From: Pseudoflavonifractor intestinihominis
GTDB taxonomy: Bacteria; Bacillota; Clostridia; Oscillospirales; Oscillospiraceae
Assembly: GCF_040096055.1 (NCBI RefSeq)
Contig: NZ_JBBMFK010000020.1
Span: 4,363 to 68,362 of the forward strand
Reading direction: 5' to 3'
Length of the DNA stretch: 64,000 bases
Shown here: positions 7,814 through 16,606 of the stretch, one piece after another
Numbering within the stretch: the stretch's first letter is position 1
Layout: every line of letters starts with the position of its first letter
Notes under the pieces: model-generated
What the model was told of the DNA's origin: nothing
Database searches by the model: none
The model's input: the letters and a program-made list of their open reading frames with translations, nothing else
Position numbers and translations under genes: made by a program

Positions 7814-8551
7814 ATGAGTACCGCCGTTGTGGTCACGTCCGGTAAGGGTGGGACGGGAAAGACCTCCCTGACCGGGGGCGTCTCGTCCTGTCTGGCCGCC
7901 CTGGGCCGCCGGGTGCTGTGCATCGACATGGACATCGGCCTGCGCAACCTGGACATCTCCCTGGGCCTTACCGACCGGGCCCTCATGGACTTCACCGATG
8001 TGCTGGAGGGCCGCTGCTCCCTGAAGCGGGCAGCAGTCCCCCACCCGGTTATCAAAAATCTCTACCTCCTCACCGCACCCCTCACCCTGCCCCCGGGCAT
8101 CAGCGAGGAGCGGATGAAGGCCTTCCTCCGCACGGCCCGGCAGCAGTACGACTATATCCTTATGGACTCCCCCGCCGGCATGGGCGAGGGCTTCCGGCTG
8201 GCCGTGTGCGGTGCGGACCGGGGCATCGTGGTCTCCACCACCGACGCCTCCGCCCTCCGGGACGCCCAGCGGGTGGTCTCCCTCCTCTCCCGCCAGCTGC
8301 CCTCCATCCACCTGGTGGTCAACCGGGTGCAGCCCAAGCTGCTCCGCCGGCTCCACACCACCATCGACGACGCCATGGACGCCGCCGGCCTGCCCCTGCT
8401 GGGCGTGGTGCCCGAGGATGAGCAGGTCATGCTCTCCGCCAACCAGGGCAAGCCCATCATCCTGGCCAGCCGGAAGGGCGCCGCTGTGGCCTACCTCAAC
8501 ATCGCCCGCCGCCTGATGGGTGAGCGGGTGCCCCTCATGCACATCCGCTGA
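7814..8551 (+). CDS. MinD-like deviant Walker ATPase
   Basis: 245 residues of the MinD/ParA family: deviant Walker A SGKGGTGKTSL at the N-terminus, CIDMDIGLRNLDISLGL (MinD-like DADIGLRNLD segment), and Walker B YILMDSPAGMGEGF where true MinD has DSPAGIE. It resembles septum-site MinD more than Soj. No minC or minE neighbour is seen, and the C-terminus (ARRLMGERVPLMHIR) is only weakly like the usual amphipathic membrane-targeting helix. It may be MinD proper or an orphan MinD used in cell-envelope or flagellar positioning. GGAGGG precedes ATG 7814. Confidence 0.82.
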   Translation: MSTAVVVTSGKGGTGKTSLTGGVSSCLAALGRRVLCIDMDIGLRNLDISLGLTDRALMDFTDVLEGRCSLKRAAVPHPVIKNLYLLTAPLTLPPGISEERMKAFLRTARQQYDYILMDSPAGMGEGFRLAVCGADRGIVVSTTDASALRDAQRVVSLLSRQLPSIHLVVNRVQPKLLRRLHTTIDDAMDAAGLPLLGVVPEDEQVMLSANQGKPIILASRKGAAVAYLNIARRLMGERVPLMHIR

Positions 8552-8642
8552 CCGGCCCCGGCTTTCCCACAGGGCGGGACAGCCGGGTGGAATCTCTCCG
8601 GGCCGGGCCCGGAAGCGTGGGCCGGAAGGCCCGGGAGGCGCT

Positions 8643-9251
8643 ATGTACTGTACCAAATGCGGCGCGCCGCTGAAGGATGGGGTGAAGTTTTGCACATCCT
8701 GCGGCGCAAAGGTGGAAAATCTGGCGGCACAGCCCCAGACCGCTCCCCCGCCCAGGGCCGGGAAACGGCTCAGGCCCGGGTGGAAGGCGGTCCTGGCCTC
8801 AGGGGCCCTGGCTGCGGTCACCCTGGCCGTGGCCCTGGGGGTATTTCTGTGGGCCGCGGCGGCCCGGACCAACACCCCGGAGGGGGCCCTGACCCTGGCG
8901 GTGGAGGGCCTGGCGGCGGGCGACGGGCCGCGGGCCGCCCAGGCCATGGAGCTGACCCTGAGCCAGCAGGCCGGCATGAGATCCATGACCGCGGCCCAGG
9001 GGCAGTACGCCCTGCTCTCCGCCCTCCGTCTGCCCGAGGATACAGACGCCAGCCAATCCCTCCAGTCCGCCCGGCTGGTCACCGCCATGGTATCCTACAC
9101 CAACTCCGCGGGCACCGCCTGCCAGGGGTCGGCCCTGGTCCGGCTCACCTGGGCCGACGGAACCCAGACCACCGCCCTGCTCCCGGGAGCAGCCCTGGAA
9201 TATGACGGCGGAAGCTGGCATATCATATCCGGGCTGGGCCCCATAATCTGA
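8643..9251 (+). CDS. Zinc-ribbon membrane protein
   Basis: 202 residues. Zinc ribbon CTKCGAPLKDGVKFCTSCG at residues 3-21, a Pro-rich linker, one membrane helix (about 47-70, AVLASGALAAVTLAVALGVF) and an extracytoplasmic domain of about 130 residues with no recognised family. The architecture (cytosolic double-CXXC ribbon, one TM, variable exterior) is common in Clostridia with unknown function. GGGAGG precedes ATG 8643. Two further zinc-ribbon membrane proteins are at 46.6-47.9 kb. Confidence 0.85.
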   Translation: MYCTKCGAPLKDGVKFCTSCGAKVENLAAQPQTAPPPRAGKRLRPGWKAVLASGALAAVTLAVALGVFLWAAAARTNTPEGALTLAVEGLAAGDGPRAAQAMELTLSQQAGMRSMTAAQGQYALLSALRLPEDTDASQSLQSARLVTAMVSYTNSAGTACQGSALVRLTWADGTQTTALLPGAALEYDGGSWHIISGLGPII

Positions 9252-9267
9252 GAAAGGATGAATTCCG

Positions 9268-9684
9268 ATGAACATTGCCCTTATGGCCCACGACCGCAGA
9301 AAGGAACTGATGGTCCAATTCTGCATCGCCTACTGCGGCATCCTCTCCAAGCACACCGTCTGCGCCACCAACACCACGGGAAAGCTGGTCGCCGAGGCCA
9401 CCGGGCTGCCGGTATACCTCTTCCTTTCCTGTCAGCACGGCGGAAGCCAGCAGATCGGCGCCCGCATCGCCTACAACGAGATCGACATGGTCCTCTTCTT
9501 CTGCGACCCCCAGTCCAGTGACATGGATGCCGACCTGAGCTACATCACCCGGCTGTGCGACCAGTACAACATCCCCTACGCCACCAACGTGGGCACCGCT
9601 GAGATGCTCATCCACGGCCTGGAGCGGGGCGATCTGGACTGGCGCGAGATTATCAATCCCAAGACCAAGCCCTTTACTGTGTAA
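9268..9684 (+). CDS. mgsA: Methylglyoxal synthase
   Basis: 138 residues, normal family length. It converts dihydroxyacetone phosphate to methylglyoxal and phosphate as a glycolytic bypass under phosphate limitation. Visible family features are MNIALMAHDRRKELM, the phosphate-binding NTTGKLVAEATG loop, GGSQQIGARIA, FFCDPQ with the catalytic-region Asp, and IPYATNVGTAEMLI. AAAGGATG lies upstream. It is followed immediately by a strong terminator. Confidence 0.95.
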   Translation: MNIALMAHDRRKELMVQFCIAYCGILSKHTVCATNTTGKLVAEATGLPVYLFLSCQHGGSQQIGARIAYNEIDMVLFFCDPQSSDMDADLSYITRLCDQYNIPYATNVGTAEMLIHGLERGDLDWREIINPKTKPFTV

Positions 9685-9693
9685 TGCTTCCGC

Positions 9694-9729
9694 CGCGCCG
9701 CCCCGCACCATTGGGCGGCGCGTTTTTTT
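9694..9729 (+). terminator. Terminator after mgsA
   Basis: Ten-bp stem CGCGCCGCCC / GGGCGGCGCG (9694-9703, 9713-9722) followed by seven T residues. Confidence 0.9.
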
Positions 9730-9782
9730 GCCTTCCCCCCGGGGGGAAGGTGGCATTTGCGGAGCAAATGACGGATGAGGGG
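9730..9782 (+). repeat. Solitary module A repeat
   Basis: Single module A: CTTCCCCCC/GGGGGGAAG hairpin, second hairpin CATTTGC-GGA-GCAAATG, constant CGGATGAGGGG tail. It starts at the last T of the mgsA terminator. Remaining sequence to the T-box promoter (9783-9843) shows nothing recognisable. Confidence 0.85.
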
Positions 9783-9843
9783 TGTGGTCGGGCGCCATGT
9801 CAGACCATAGCCTCCCAAATTCCCGCTTTTGGGCCTCAAACGG

Positions 9844-9872
9844 TTGACAGACCGGGAAATTTGGGATAATAT
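9844..9872 (+). promoter_or_regulatory. Promoter of the hisS T-box leader
   Basis: Consensus TTGACA at 9844-9849 and TAATAT at 9867-9872 (17-base spacer; GATAAT at 9865 is the alternative). Confidence 0.8.
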
Positions 9873-9878
9873 CATACC

Positions 9879-10135
9879 GTATGCAGTGACAACCACCGCC
9901 ACGACGGAGCATGAGTACCGGGCACACCGCCGGACAGAGAAGGACGCCCTCGGCTGAAAGCGTCCCACGGACCGGAACCCGGGAAAGACGGCTCTACCAG
10001 CGGGGATGGAGACATCCACGGCCCGCTCCCCGTAACAGGAGCACAGAGGGCGGGACGATCAGTCCCGCCGAACATGGGTGGCACCACGGAGGCAGGCGCT
10101 TTCGTCCCATTGTCTGGGGACGGAGGCGCTTTTTT
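9879..10135 (+). promoter_or_regulatory. T-box leader upstream of hisS
   Basis: The canonical T-box sequence GGGTGGCACCACGG is at 10076-10089, followed by an intrinsic terminator (GCGC...CGTCCC / GGGACG...GCGC, then T6, ending about 10135). Stem I shows the AGTA bulge near 9915. The opposing side reads CCCGG-GAAAGACG-GCTC, which places the specifier in GAAAGACG. Anchored on the lower stem (GAGC/GCTC) the codon is GAC (Asp, 9987-9989). Anchored on the upper stem by analogy with the glyS leader it would be AGA. No His codon fits. Uncharged tRNA binding would stabilise the antiterminator and switch on hisS. The leader-to-hisS gap (10136-10276) shows nothing else. Confidence 0.88.
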
Positions 10136-10276
10136 GTCTTTAACCGCCATACCCCGTTTTGACTCAAATTGCCGGAGTGAATCCGGTCAATTTCAAGGTC
10201 TTGCTGCGCAACCCCTGACGCCCCACCCGAAGCGCCAAGCAGCAGCGGCCTATCCTATACAAAAGGAGTTTTTCAG

Positions 10277-11677
10277 ATGGAACGTATCAAGCCCCGCACC
10301 CTGTCCGGCTTCATGGAGCTGCTGCCGGCGGATCAGGTGCTCTTTGACCGCATGGTGGCCATCCTCCGGGAGAGCTACTCCCTCTACGGCTTCACCCCCC
10401 TGGACACCCCCGCCATTGAGGCCAGCGAGGTGCTGCTGGCCAAGGGCGGCGGCGAGACCGAGAAGCAGATCTACCGCTTCCAGAAGGGCGACAGCGACCT
10501 GTCCCTCCGCTTTGACCTGACCGTGCCCCTGGCCAAATACGTGGCCCTCCACTACAACGAGCTCTCCTTCCCCTTCCGCCGCTTCCAGATCGGCAAGGTC
10601 TACCGGGGTGAGCGGGCCCAGCGGGGCCGGTTCCGGGAGTTCTACCAGGCCGACATCGACGTCATCGGCGACGGCAAGCTGGACATCATCAACGAGGCGG
10701 AGATCCCCTCCATCATCTACCGCACCTTCACCGCCCTGGGCCTGAACCGGTTCAAGATCCGGGTGAACAACCGGAAGGTACTCAACGGCCTCTTTGCCCT
10801 GCTGGGTCTGGAGGCGCAGGCGGGCGACGTGATGCGCACCATTGACAAACTGGAAAAAATTGGCTCCGATAAGGTAAAGGCCATCCTGGTGGACGACTTC
10901 GCCGTGCCCGCCGACACCGCCGACACCCTGCTCAGCCTGCTCTCCGCCGCAGACCCCATGGCCGCCCTGGCGCCCTTCAAGGGCAAGAACGAGCTGTTCG
11001 ACCTGGGCGTGACCGAGCTGGAGACCGTGGTGAAGTACATGGCCGCCTTCGGCGTGCCCGCCGACCACTTCATGGTGGACCTGACCATCGCCCGGGGCCT
11101 GGACTACTACACAGGCACCGTCTACGAGACCGTCATGCTGGACCACCCCGAGGTGGGCTCCATCTGCTCCGGCGGCCGGTACGACAGCCTGGCCGAGTAC
11201 TACACCGACAAGCAGCTGCCCGGCGTGGGCATCTCCATCGGTCTGACCCGGCTGTTCTACGTGCTTCAGGAGCAGAAGATGCTCAACCCCGCCGCCTCCA
11301 CCGCCCCCGCCGACGTGCTCATCCTGCCCATGACGGAGGATCTGTCCGCCGCCATCTCCTTTGCCACCGCCCTGCGGGCCCAGGGCGTCCGGGCCCAGCT
11401 CCACTGCGAGCAGAAGAAGTTCAAGCAAAAGCTCAACTACGCCAACAAGCTCTCCATCCCCTTCGCCGCCTTCCTGGGCGAGGACGAGGTAAAGGCGGGC
11501 ACGGTCACCGTGAAGAACCTGCTCATGTCCGACGACCTCACCGAGGAGGAGAAGGCCGACATGGAGAGCCAGGGCTTCTACAAGCAGGTCACCCTGCCCG
11601 TGCCCGAGGCGGTGTCCTACGTGAAGAACTACCTCAGTGACCCCCGGGAGGACCGACCCATCCTGGACAAGGAGTAA
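10277..11677 (+). CDS. hisS: Histidyl-tRNA synthetase
   Basis: 466-residue class II synthetase. It has the motif 2 region FRRFQIGKVYRGERAQRGRF followed by REFYQADIDVIG, the His-specific GLDYYTGTVYE motif and motif 3 PGVGISIGLTRL. A C-terminal anticodon-binding domain runs from about residue 350. The family is typically 410-430 residues, and the extra length lies mainly in the C-terminal region (KNLLMSDDLTEEEKADMESQ). AAAAGGAG precedes ATG 10277. It is expressed through the T-box leader; aspS, its usual operon partner in Firmicutes, follows only after a repeat and an SLH gene. Confidence 0.96.
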   Translation: MERIKPRTLSGFMELLPADQVLFDRMVAILRESYSLYGFTPLDTPAIEASEVLLAKGGGETEKQIYRFQKGDSDLSLRFDLTVPLAKYVALHYNELSFPFRRFQIGKVYRGERAQRGRFREFYQADIDVIGDGKLDIINEAEIPSIIYRTFTALGLNRFKIRVNNRKVLNGLFALLGLEAQAGDVMRTIDKLEKIGSDKVKAILVDDFAVPADTADTLLSLLSAADPMAALAPFKGKNELFDLGVTELETVVKYMAAFGVPADHFMVDLTIARGLDYYTGTVYETVMLDHPEVGSICSGGRYDSLAEYYTDKQLPGVGISIGLTRLFYVLQEQKMLNPAASTAPADVLILPMTEDLSAAISFATALRAQGVRAQLHCEQKKFKQKLNYANKLSIPFAAFLGEDEVKAGTVTVKNLLMSDDLTEEEKADMESQGFYKQVTLPVPEAVSYVKNYLSDPREDRPILDKE

Positions 11678-11747
11678 GCCCAGCCCCCAGCCGGGCCCCA
11701 AAAAGCCTTTCCCCGGCGGGAAAAACCGGAGAGAATGCCGCCTCAAA

Positions 11748-12514
11748 GCTTTCCCCCCTGGGGGGAAGGTGGCTGCCTCTCGGGGCCCCCGCACGAGCCC
11801 AGCGAAGCGGGTCGTGTGGGGAGAGGACGAGCAGCGGAGTGAACGAGGCCTGCCGCTTGCGGCGGGCTGAGCGATACGCAGCTTGCGAGGACGATGGCCT
11901 CCGGCGGCCTACTTTCCAGCGAGGGAAAGTAGGCAAAGCTCGCCATGGGGCAACAGGCGCGGAGAGGCCCTTTCAGGGCCAAACGCGCCCGTTTCCCCCT
12001 GGTACCTCCTTTCCCGGGGGCCCCGCCGAAGCCCAGCGAAGTGGGTTCGGTGGGGAGAGGACGAGCAGCGGAGTGAACGAGCCCTGGCATTTATGCCGGG
12101 GTGAGCGATACGCAGCTTGCGAGGACGAGGTCCGGCGGCGGCAAAATTCAATGACCCGCCGTATTTGTGAGTAGTTACTATGCCGGTTCGGTGCCCTGCG
12201 TGCCGTTCCCCTTCTGCCCGAGCAGGGTTAGCCCCCAGACTTGTAAACCCCTGCAATTCAATGACCGTTCTCAATGCCGCACAAAGTCTCTGCGCCGTGT
12301 TTCAGCTTTTGCCCGAGGCAAGCCTTCCCCCTCGGGGGGAAGGTGGATGCTGCTGCTTGGGGCCCCCACATGAGCTCGGCGAGGCAAAAATGGGGCCCCC
12401 GCGGAAGGCGGAACGCCTTTCGTGGGGAGAGGAGCCGCAGTAAAATGAGCGAGCTTTCACCTTCAGGCGGAAGCGAGGGATATGGCACTTGCGGCGACGA
12501 TGTCGGATGAGGGG
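11748..12514 (+). repeat. Composite hairpin repeat E2 with nested modules
   Basis: About 770 bp filling most of the hisS-SLH gap. It starts with the first hairpin of module A, then a B-type module with stem CACGAGCCC/GGGTCGTG, module C, and a second B module with a different stem (GCCGAAGCCC/GGGTTCGG). Module D follows, and finally a module A whose second hairpin is replaced by a whole B module before the CGGATGAGGGG tail (12322-12514). This nesting shows that B can be inserted in, or grow from, the second hairpin of A. Confidence 0.85.
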
Positions 12515-12619
12515 ACGGTCCCCGTCCCATACTCCCATGGGAACTTTCGCCCCCCGGTTTCCGTCTGAAGAGAGCGCGGATTTCCGCGACACTATGACTG
12601 TCTGCTGGAGGATTTCAAT

Positions 12620-14053
12620 ATGAACCGTAAGCTGATCGCCGTGGGCCTGTCTCTGGCCCTCACCCTCACCGGAGCCCCCGCCCTGGCCGCGTCCGCCGCG
12701 GACGGCACCTTCCCCTCCCTCAACACCTACCCCGGCTACGCCGACGTGCCCGCCGGCAGCTGGTTTGAGTCCAGCGCCAAAATCTGCTATGAGACCGGCC
12801 TCATCACCGGCTCGGACAGGGGCTTTGAGCCCTACCGCACCATGGCCGTGTCCGAGGCGGCGGCCATTGCCGCCCGCATGGCCGAAATCCTGGACGGCGG
12901 CGACGGCCTGTTTGACAACCCCGCCGGTTCCCCCTGGTACACCGGCGCGGTGGACTACCTGAAGGGCCTGGCCAAGGACGACGCGGTGGTGCTCTCCCTG
13001 CTGTCCCAGCCCGATAAGACCGTCACCCGGCTGGGCTTCCTCAAGCTGCTGTCCGCCGCCCTGCCGGAGGATCAGCTGCCCGCCGTCAACACCATCACCG
13101 CCCTGCCCGACACCGCCGACGCCGACGTGCTCCGCTTCTACAACGCGGGCATCCTCACCGGCGTCAACGACTACGGCATGTTCGCCGGGTCCAACACCCT
13201 GACCCGCAGCGAGGCCGCCGCCATGGTGGCCCGTGTGGCCCGGGCCGACCTGCGGGTGTCCTTCACCCCCACCTTTGACGCTGTGGTGTGGGCCTCCCTG
13301 GACGTGCCCGACACGGTGTACTTCCAGGGCAATGGCAAGACCGTCACCGCCCAGATGTACCTCACCCACGCCCTGAGCCTGATTTCCGGGCTGGAGGACG
13401 CCAGCGCCGAGGGCGGCGTTGCCTTCAACTGGTCCAACACCCTCAGCAGCGGCGAGACCTACAAGGACTACGTGACCAACAGCGCCATGACCTACTTCGG
13501 CGTCACCAAGGACATGGCCACCGAGCAGTACAAGGACCTGGACATTCAGGTGTTCTACAGCCGCTATCTGGACCTGGGCGGGACTGCCTCCCAGGCGCAG
13601 GCCTACACCCTCTACGTGGGCACCGACGGCTCCTTCACCTCCTACCCCGCCGCCGCCACCGACCTGGACCCGGCCGCGGACAGCGCCGCAGTGGTGAAGC
13701 ACCTGCTCTCTGAGATGAGCAAGCTCACCGGCTGGAACCTGGACACCGGCGACATCTACGTGGGCAAGGGGGGCGTGACCGTCTCCTGGGCCAGCACCTG
13801 CGCCCTGTACACCGGCCCCGCCGAGCCCCAGAAGGACCAGTTCCACATGTACGACGCCAGCCAGCTGGCCTTCACCCTGCTGGACAGCGTCCAGCGCACC
13901 ATCCAGTGCGCCTTCTCCCCCGCCAGCCCGGACAGCCTGGACGTGTGGTTCTGCGCCGCCGACGGCAGCGCCCTCAAGCTGGACAACCTGGGCGTCACCC
14001 TGCCCATCGACCAGCCCTACTCCCACGCACTGCTGGAGCGTCTGATGGGGTAA
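12620..14053 (+). CDS. Secreted SLH-domain protein
   Basis: 477 residues. Signal peptide MNRKLIAVGLSLALTLTGAP with AxA cleavage near residue 24-28. SLH-like repeats follow at about 30-95 (YPGYADVPAGSWFESSAKIC, FEPYRTMAVSEAAAIAARM), 95-150 and 150-215 (ILTGVNDYGMFAGSNTLTRS). The C-terminal half (about 220-477) is not a recognised domain. Expected at the cell wall, held by SLH repeats. It separates hisS from aspS, an unusual place for an envelope protein. The ribosome site (GGAGGATTTCAAT before ATG) is good. Confidence 0.88.
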   Translation: MNRKLIAVGLSLALTLTGAPALAASAADGTFPSLNTYPGYADVPAGSWFESSAKICYETGLITGSDRGFEPYRTMAVSEAAAIAARMAEILDGGDGLFDNPAGSPWYTGAVDYLKGLAKDDAVVLSLLSQPDKTVTRLGFLKLLSAALPEDQLPAVNTITALPDTADADVLRFYNAGILTGVNDYGMFAGSNTLTRSEAAAMVARVARADLRVSFTPTFDAVVWASLDVPDTVYFQGNGKTVTAQMYLTHALSLISGLEDASAEGGVAFNWSNTLSSGETYKDYVTNSAMTYFGVTKDMATEQYKDLDIQVFYSRYLDLGGTASQAQAYTLYVGTDGSFTSYPAAATDLDPAADSAAVVKHLLSEMSKLTGWNLDTGDIYVGKGGVTVSWASTCALYTGPAEPQKDQFHMYDASQLAFTLLDSVQRTIQCAFSPASPDSLDVWFCAADGSALKLDNLGVTLPIDQPYSHALLERLMG

Positions 14054-14109
14054 TTCAAATACAAACCGTTATTCTTATGCATTATATTACAATTTGGAGT
14101 TGATTTGAC

Positions 14110-15909
14110 ATGGCAAATGCCAAAACCTACTACCGCACCCACTCCTGCGGGGAGCTCCGCATGGAGCACGTGGGACAGACCGTCACCCTGGCCGGCTTCC
14201 TGGAGAACTTCCGTGAGGTGGGCGCCAACCTGGGCTTCCTGGTGCTGCGGGACTTCTACGGCACCACCCAGGTGGTGGCCGAGACCGAGGAGATGGTCAA
14301 GACCATCAAGGCCCTGAACAAGGAGTCCACCATCCAGGTCACCGGTGTGGTGCGGGAGCGGGACAGCAAGAACCCCAAGCTGCCCACCGGCGACATCGAG
14401 GTTGTGCCCCAGAAGATCGAGGTGCTGGGCCGCTGCCGCCACAACGAGCTGCCCTTCCCCATCAACCGCAGCCGTGAGGCCGACGAGTCCGCCCGCCTCA
14501 AGTACCGCTATCTGGACCTGCGCAACCCGGAGGTGAAGAATAACATCGTCCTCCGCTGCAACGTGGTGTCCGCCCTGCGGCAGGCCATGACCGCCCACGG
14601 CTTCATGGAGATCACCACCCCCATCCTGACCGCCTCCTCCCCCGAGGGCGCCCGGGACTATCTGGTGCCCAGCCGCAAGCACCCCGGCAAGTTCTACGCG
14701 CTGCCCCAGGCCCCCCAGCAGTTCAAGCAGCTGCTGATGGCCTCCGGCTTCGACAAGTACTTCCAGATCGCCCCCTGCTTCCGGGACGAGGACGCCCGCG
14801 GCGACCGCTCCCCCGGCGAGTTCTACCAGCTGGACATGGAGATGGCCTTTGCCGACCAGGAGGACGTGTTCGCCGTGCTGGAGGACGTGCTGCCCCCCAT
14901 CTTCGCCAAGTACGGCAAGTACGACTCCGCCTCCTCCGCCCCCTTCAAGCGCATCCCCTACCTGGAGGCCATGGAGACCTACGGCTCCGACAAGCCCGAC
15001 CTGCGCATCGACCTGACCGCCCAGGACGCCACCGAGGCCCTGGGTGCCTGCGGCTTCGGCCCCTTTGAGGGCAACACCGTCAAGGCCGTGAAGGTCACCG
15101 GCTTCTCCGCCACCCGCAAGCAGATCGACAAGCTGTGCGCCGACGTGGAGGTCCAGGCCGGCGGCAAGGTCTACTGGTTCCGCTACGACGAGAAAGGCGA
15201 GATCGTGGGCGGCATCGCCAAGTTCGTCCAGCCCATCAAGGACGCCGTGGTGGCCGCCCTGGGCCTGGAGAAGGGCACCTTCGTGGGCCTGACCGCCGGC
15301 AAGAAGCTCTCGGCGCAGAAGACCGCCGGCGTGCTCATCAAGATGCTGGCCCCCCTGTGCCCCGACCACTTCCACAAGGAGACCTACGAGTTCTGCTGGA
15401 TCGTGGACTTCCCCATGTACGAGATCGGCGAGGAGAGCGGCGAGCTGGAGTTCTGCCACAACCCCTTCTCCATGCCCAACGGCGGACTGGATATCCTGAA
15501 AAAGGCCGCCGCCGGTGAGGTGGACCCCCTGTCCATCACCGCCTTCCAGTACGACCTGGTGTGCAACGGCGTGGAGCTGTCCTCCGGCGCCGTCCGGAAC
15601 CACGACCCAGAGATCATGATCGAGGCCTTCCAGCTGGTGCGGCTGGGCGAGGACGACGTCAAGGCCAAGTTCCCCGCCATGTACAACGCCTTCACCTACG
15701 GAGCCCCCCCGCACGCCGGTATCGCCCCCGGCGTGGACCGGATGGTCATGCTGCTCTCCGGCGAGGACTCCATCCGGGAGGTTATCCCCTTCCCCATGAA
15801 CAAGAACGCCCAGGACCTGATGATGGGCGCCCCCAGCTTTGTGGACCCCAAGCAGCTGGACGAGCTGAACATCGTCTGCACCAAGAAAGAGGACGAGACT
15901 GCCGAATAA
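14110..15909 (+). CDS. aspS: Aspartyl-tRNA synthetase
   Basis: 599 residues, full bacterial AspRS. N-terminal OB-fold anticodon domain (GELRMEHVGQTVTLAGFLEN), class II core with motif 2 as FRDEDARGDRSPGEFYQLDM, the bacterial GAD insertion (about residues 300-420) and C-terminal motif 3 GIAPGVDRMVMLLSGEDSIR. In Firmicutes it is often co-regulated with hisS. A 56-bp AT-rich gap upstream could carry its own promoter, though none is convincing. Whether it can also aminoacylate tRNA-Asn was not assessed. Confidence 0.96.
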   Translation: MANAKTYYRTHSCGELRMEHVGQTVTLAGFLENFREVGANLGFLVLRDFYGTTQVVAETEEMVKTIKALNKESTIQVTGVVRERDSKNPKLPTGDIEVVPQKIEVLGRCRHNELPFPINRSREADESARLKYRYLDLRNPEVKNNIVLRCNVVSALRQAMTAHGFMEITTPILTASSPEGARDYLVPSRKHPGKFYALPQAPQQFKQLLMASGFDKYFQIAPCFRDEDARGDRSPGEFYQLDMEMAFADQEDVFAVLEDVLPPIFAKYGKYDSASSAPFKRIPYLEAMETYGSDKPDLRIDLTAQDATEALGACGFGPFEGNTVKAVKVTGFSATRKQIDKLCADVEVQAGGKVYWFRYDEKGEIVGGIAKFVQPIKDAVVAALGLEKGTFVGLTAGKKLSAQKTAGVLIKMLAPLCPDHFHKETYEFCWIVDFPMYEIGEESGELEFCHNPFSMPNGGLDILKKAAAGEVDPLSITAFQYDLVCNGVELSSGAVRNHDPEIMIEAFQLVRLGEDDVKAKFPAMYNAFTYGAPPHAGIAPGVDRMVMLLSGEDSIREVIPFPMNKNAQDLMMGAPSFVDPKQLDELNIVCTKKEDETAE

Positions 15910-15919
15910 GGCCCCATAA

Positions 15920-16551
15920 GCCTTCCCCCCGGGGGGAAGGTGGCTGCCTCTCGGGGCCCCCGCACGAGCCCAGCGAAGCGGGTCGTGTGGGGAGAGGACG
16001 AGCAGCGGAGTGAACGAGGCCTGCCGCTTGCGGCGGGCTGAGCGATACGCAGCTTGCGAGGACGATGGCGGATGAGGGGAGGGCCTTCAAGCTTGCAAAG
16101 ATGAGAGGAACGGTCTCCGACGGGGTACTTTTCTCCGGCGAAAAGTACCAAAAAGCCGCCATGGGGCAACAGGCGCGGAAGGGCCCTTTCAGGGCCAAAC
16201 GCGCCCGTTTCCCCCTGGTACCCCCTTCGAGGACGCGTCCGGCGGCGGCAAAATTCAATCACCCGCCGTATTTGTGAGCAGTTACCACGCCGGTTCGGTG
16301 CCCCGTGTGCCGTTCCCCTTCTGCCCGAGCAGGGTTAGCCCCCAGACTTGTGGGCCGCTGCAATTCAATGACCTTTCTCAATGCCGCACGCAGTCTCTGC
16401 GCCGTGTTTCAGTCTCCGCTGAACGCCGCAATTCCCCTCATCAGTCACGCTTTGGCGTGACAGCTTCCCCCCAGGGGGAAGCCTATGGGATGCGTTCTAA
16501 GCCTTCCCCCTGGGGGGAAGGTGCCCCAGTGCGCACACTGGGGCGGATGAG
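15920..16551 (+). repeat. Composite hairpin repeat E3
   Basis: A module A containing a nested B module (15920-16079; stem CACGAGCCC/GGGTCGTG, then GCTTGCGAGGACGA and the CGGATGAGGGG tail). A C-D segment follows with a swapped hairpin (GGTACTTTTC/GAAAAGTACC instead of CTACTTTCC/GGAAAGTAG). It closes with a head-to-head pair of A modules: reverse unit 16434-16483 (stem TCACGC/GCGTGA) and forward unit 16501-16551 (stem CCCCAGTG/CACTGGGG). The paired arrangement resembles bacterial interspersed mosaic elements. Confidence 0.85.
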
Positions 16552-16606
16552 GTGAACCCCTCGTATGCCACAGTTTCCTGCCACAGAAAAAAAGGAGTGA
16601 CGGTTC

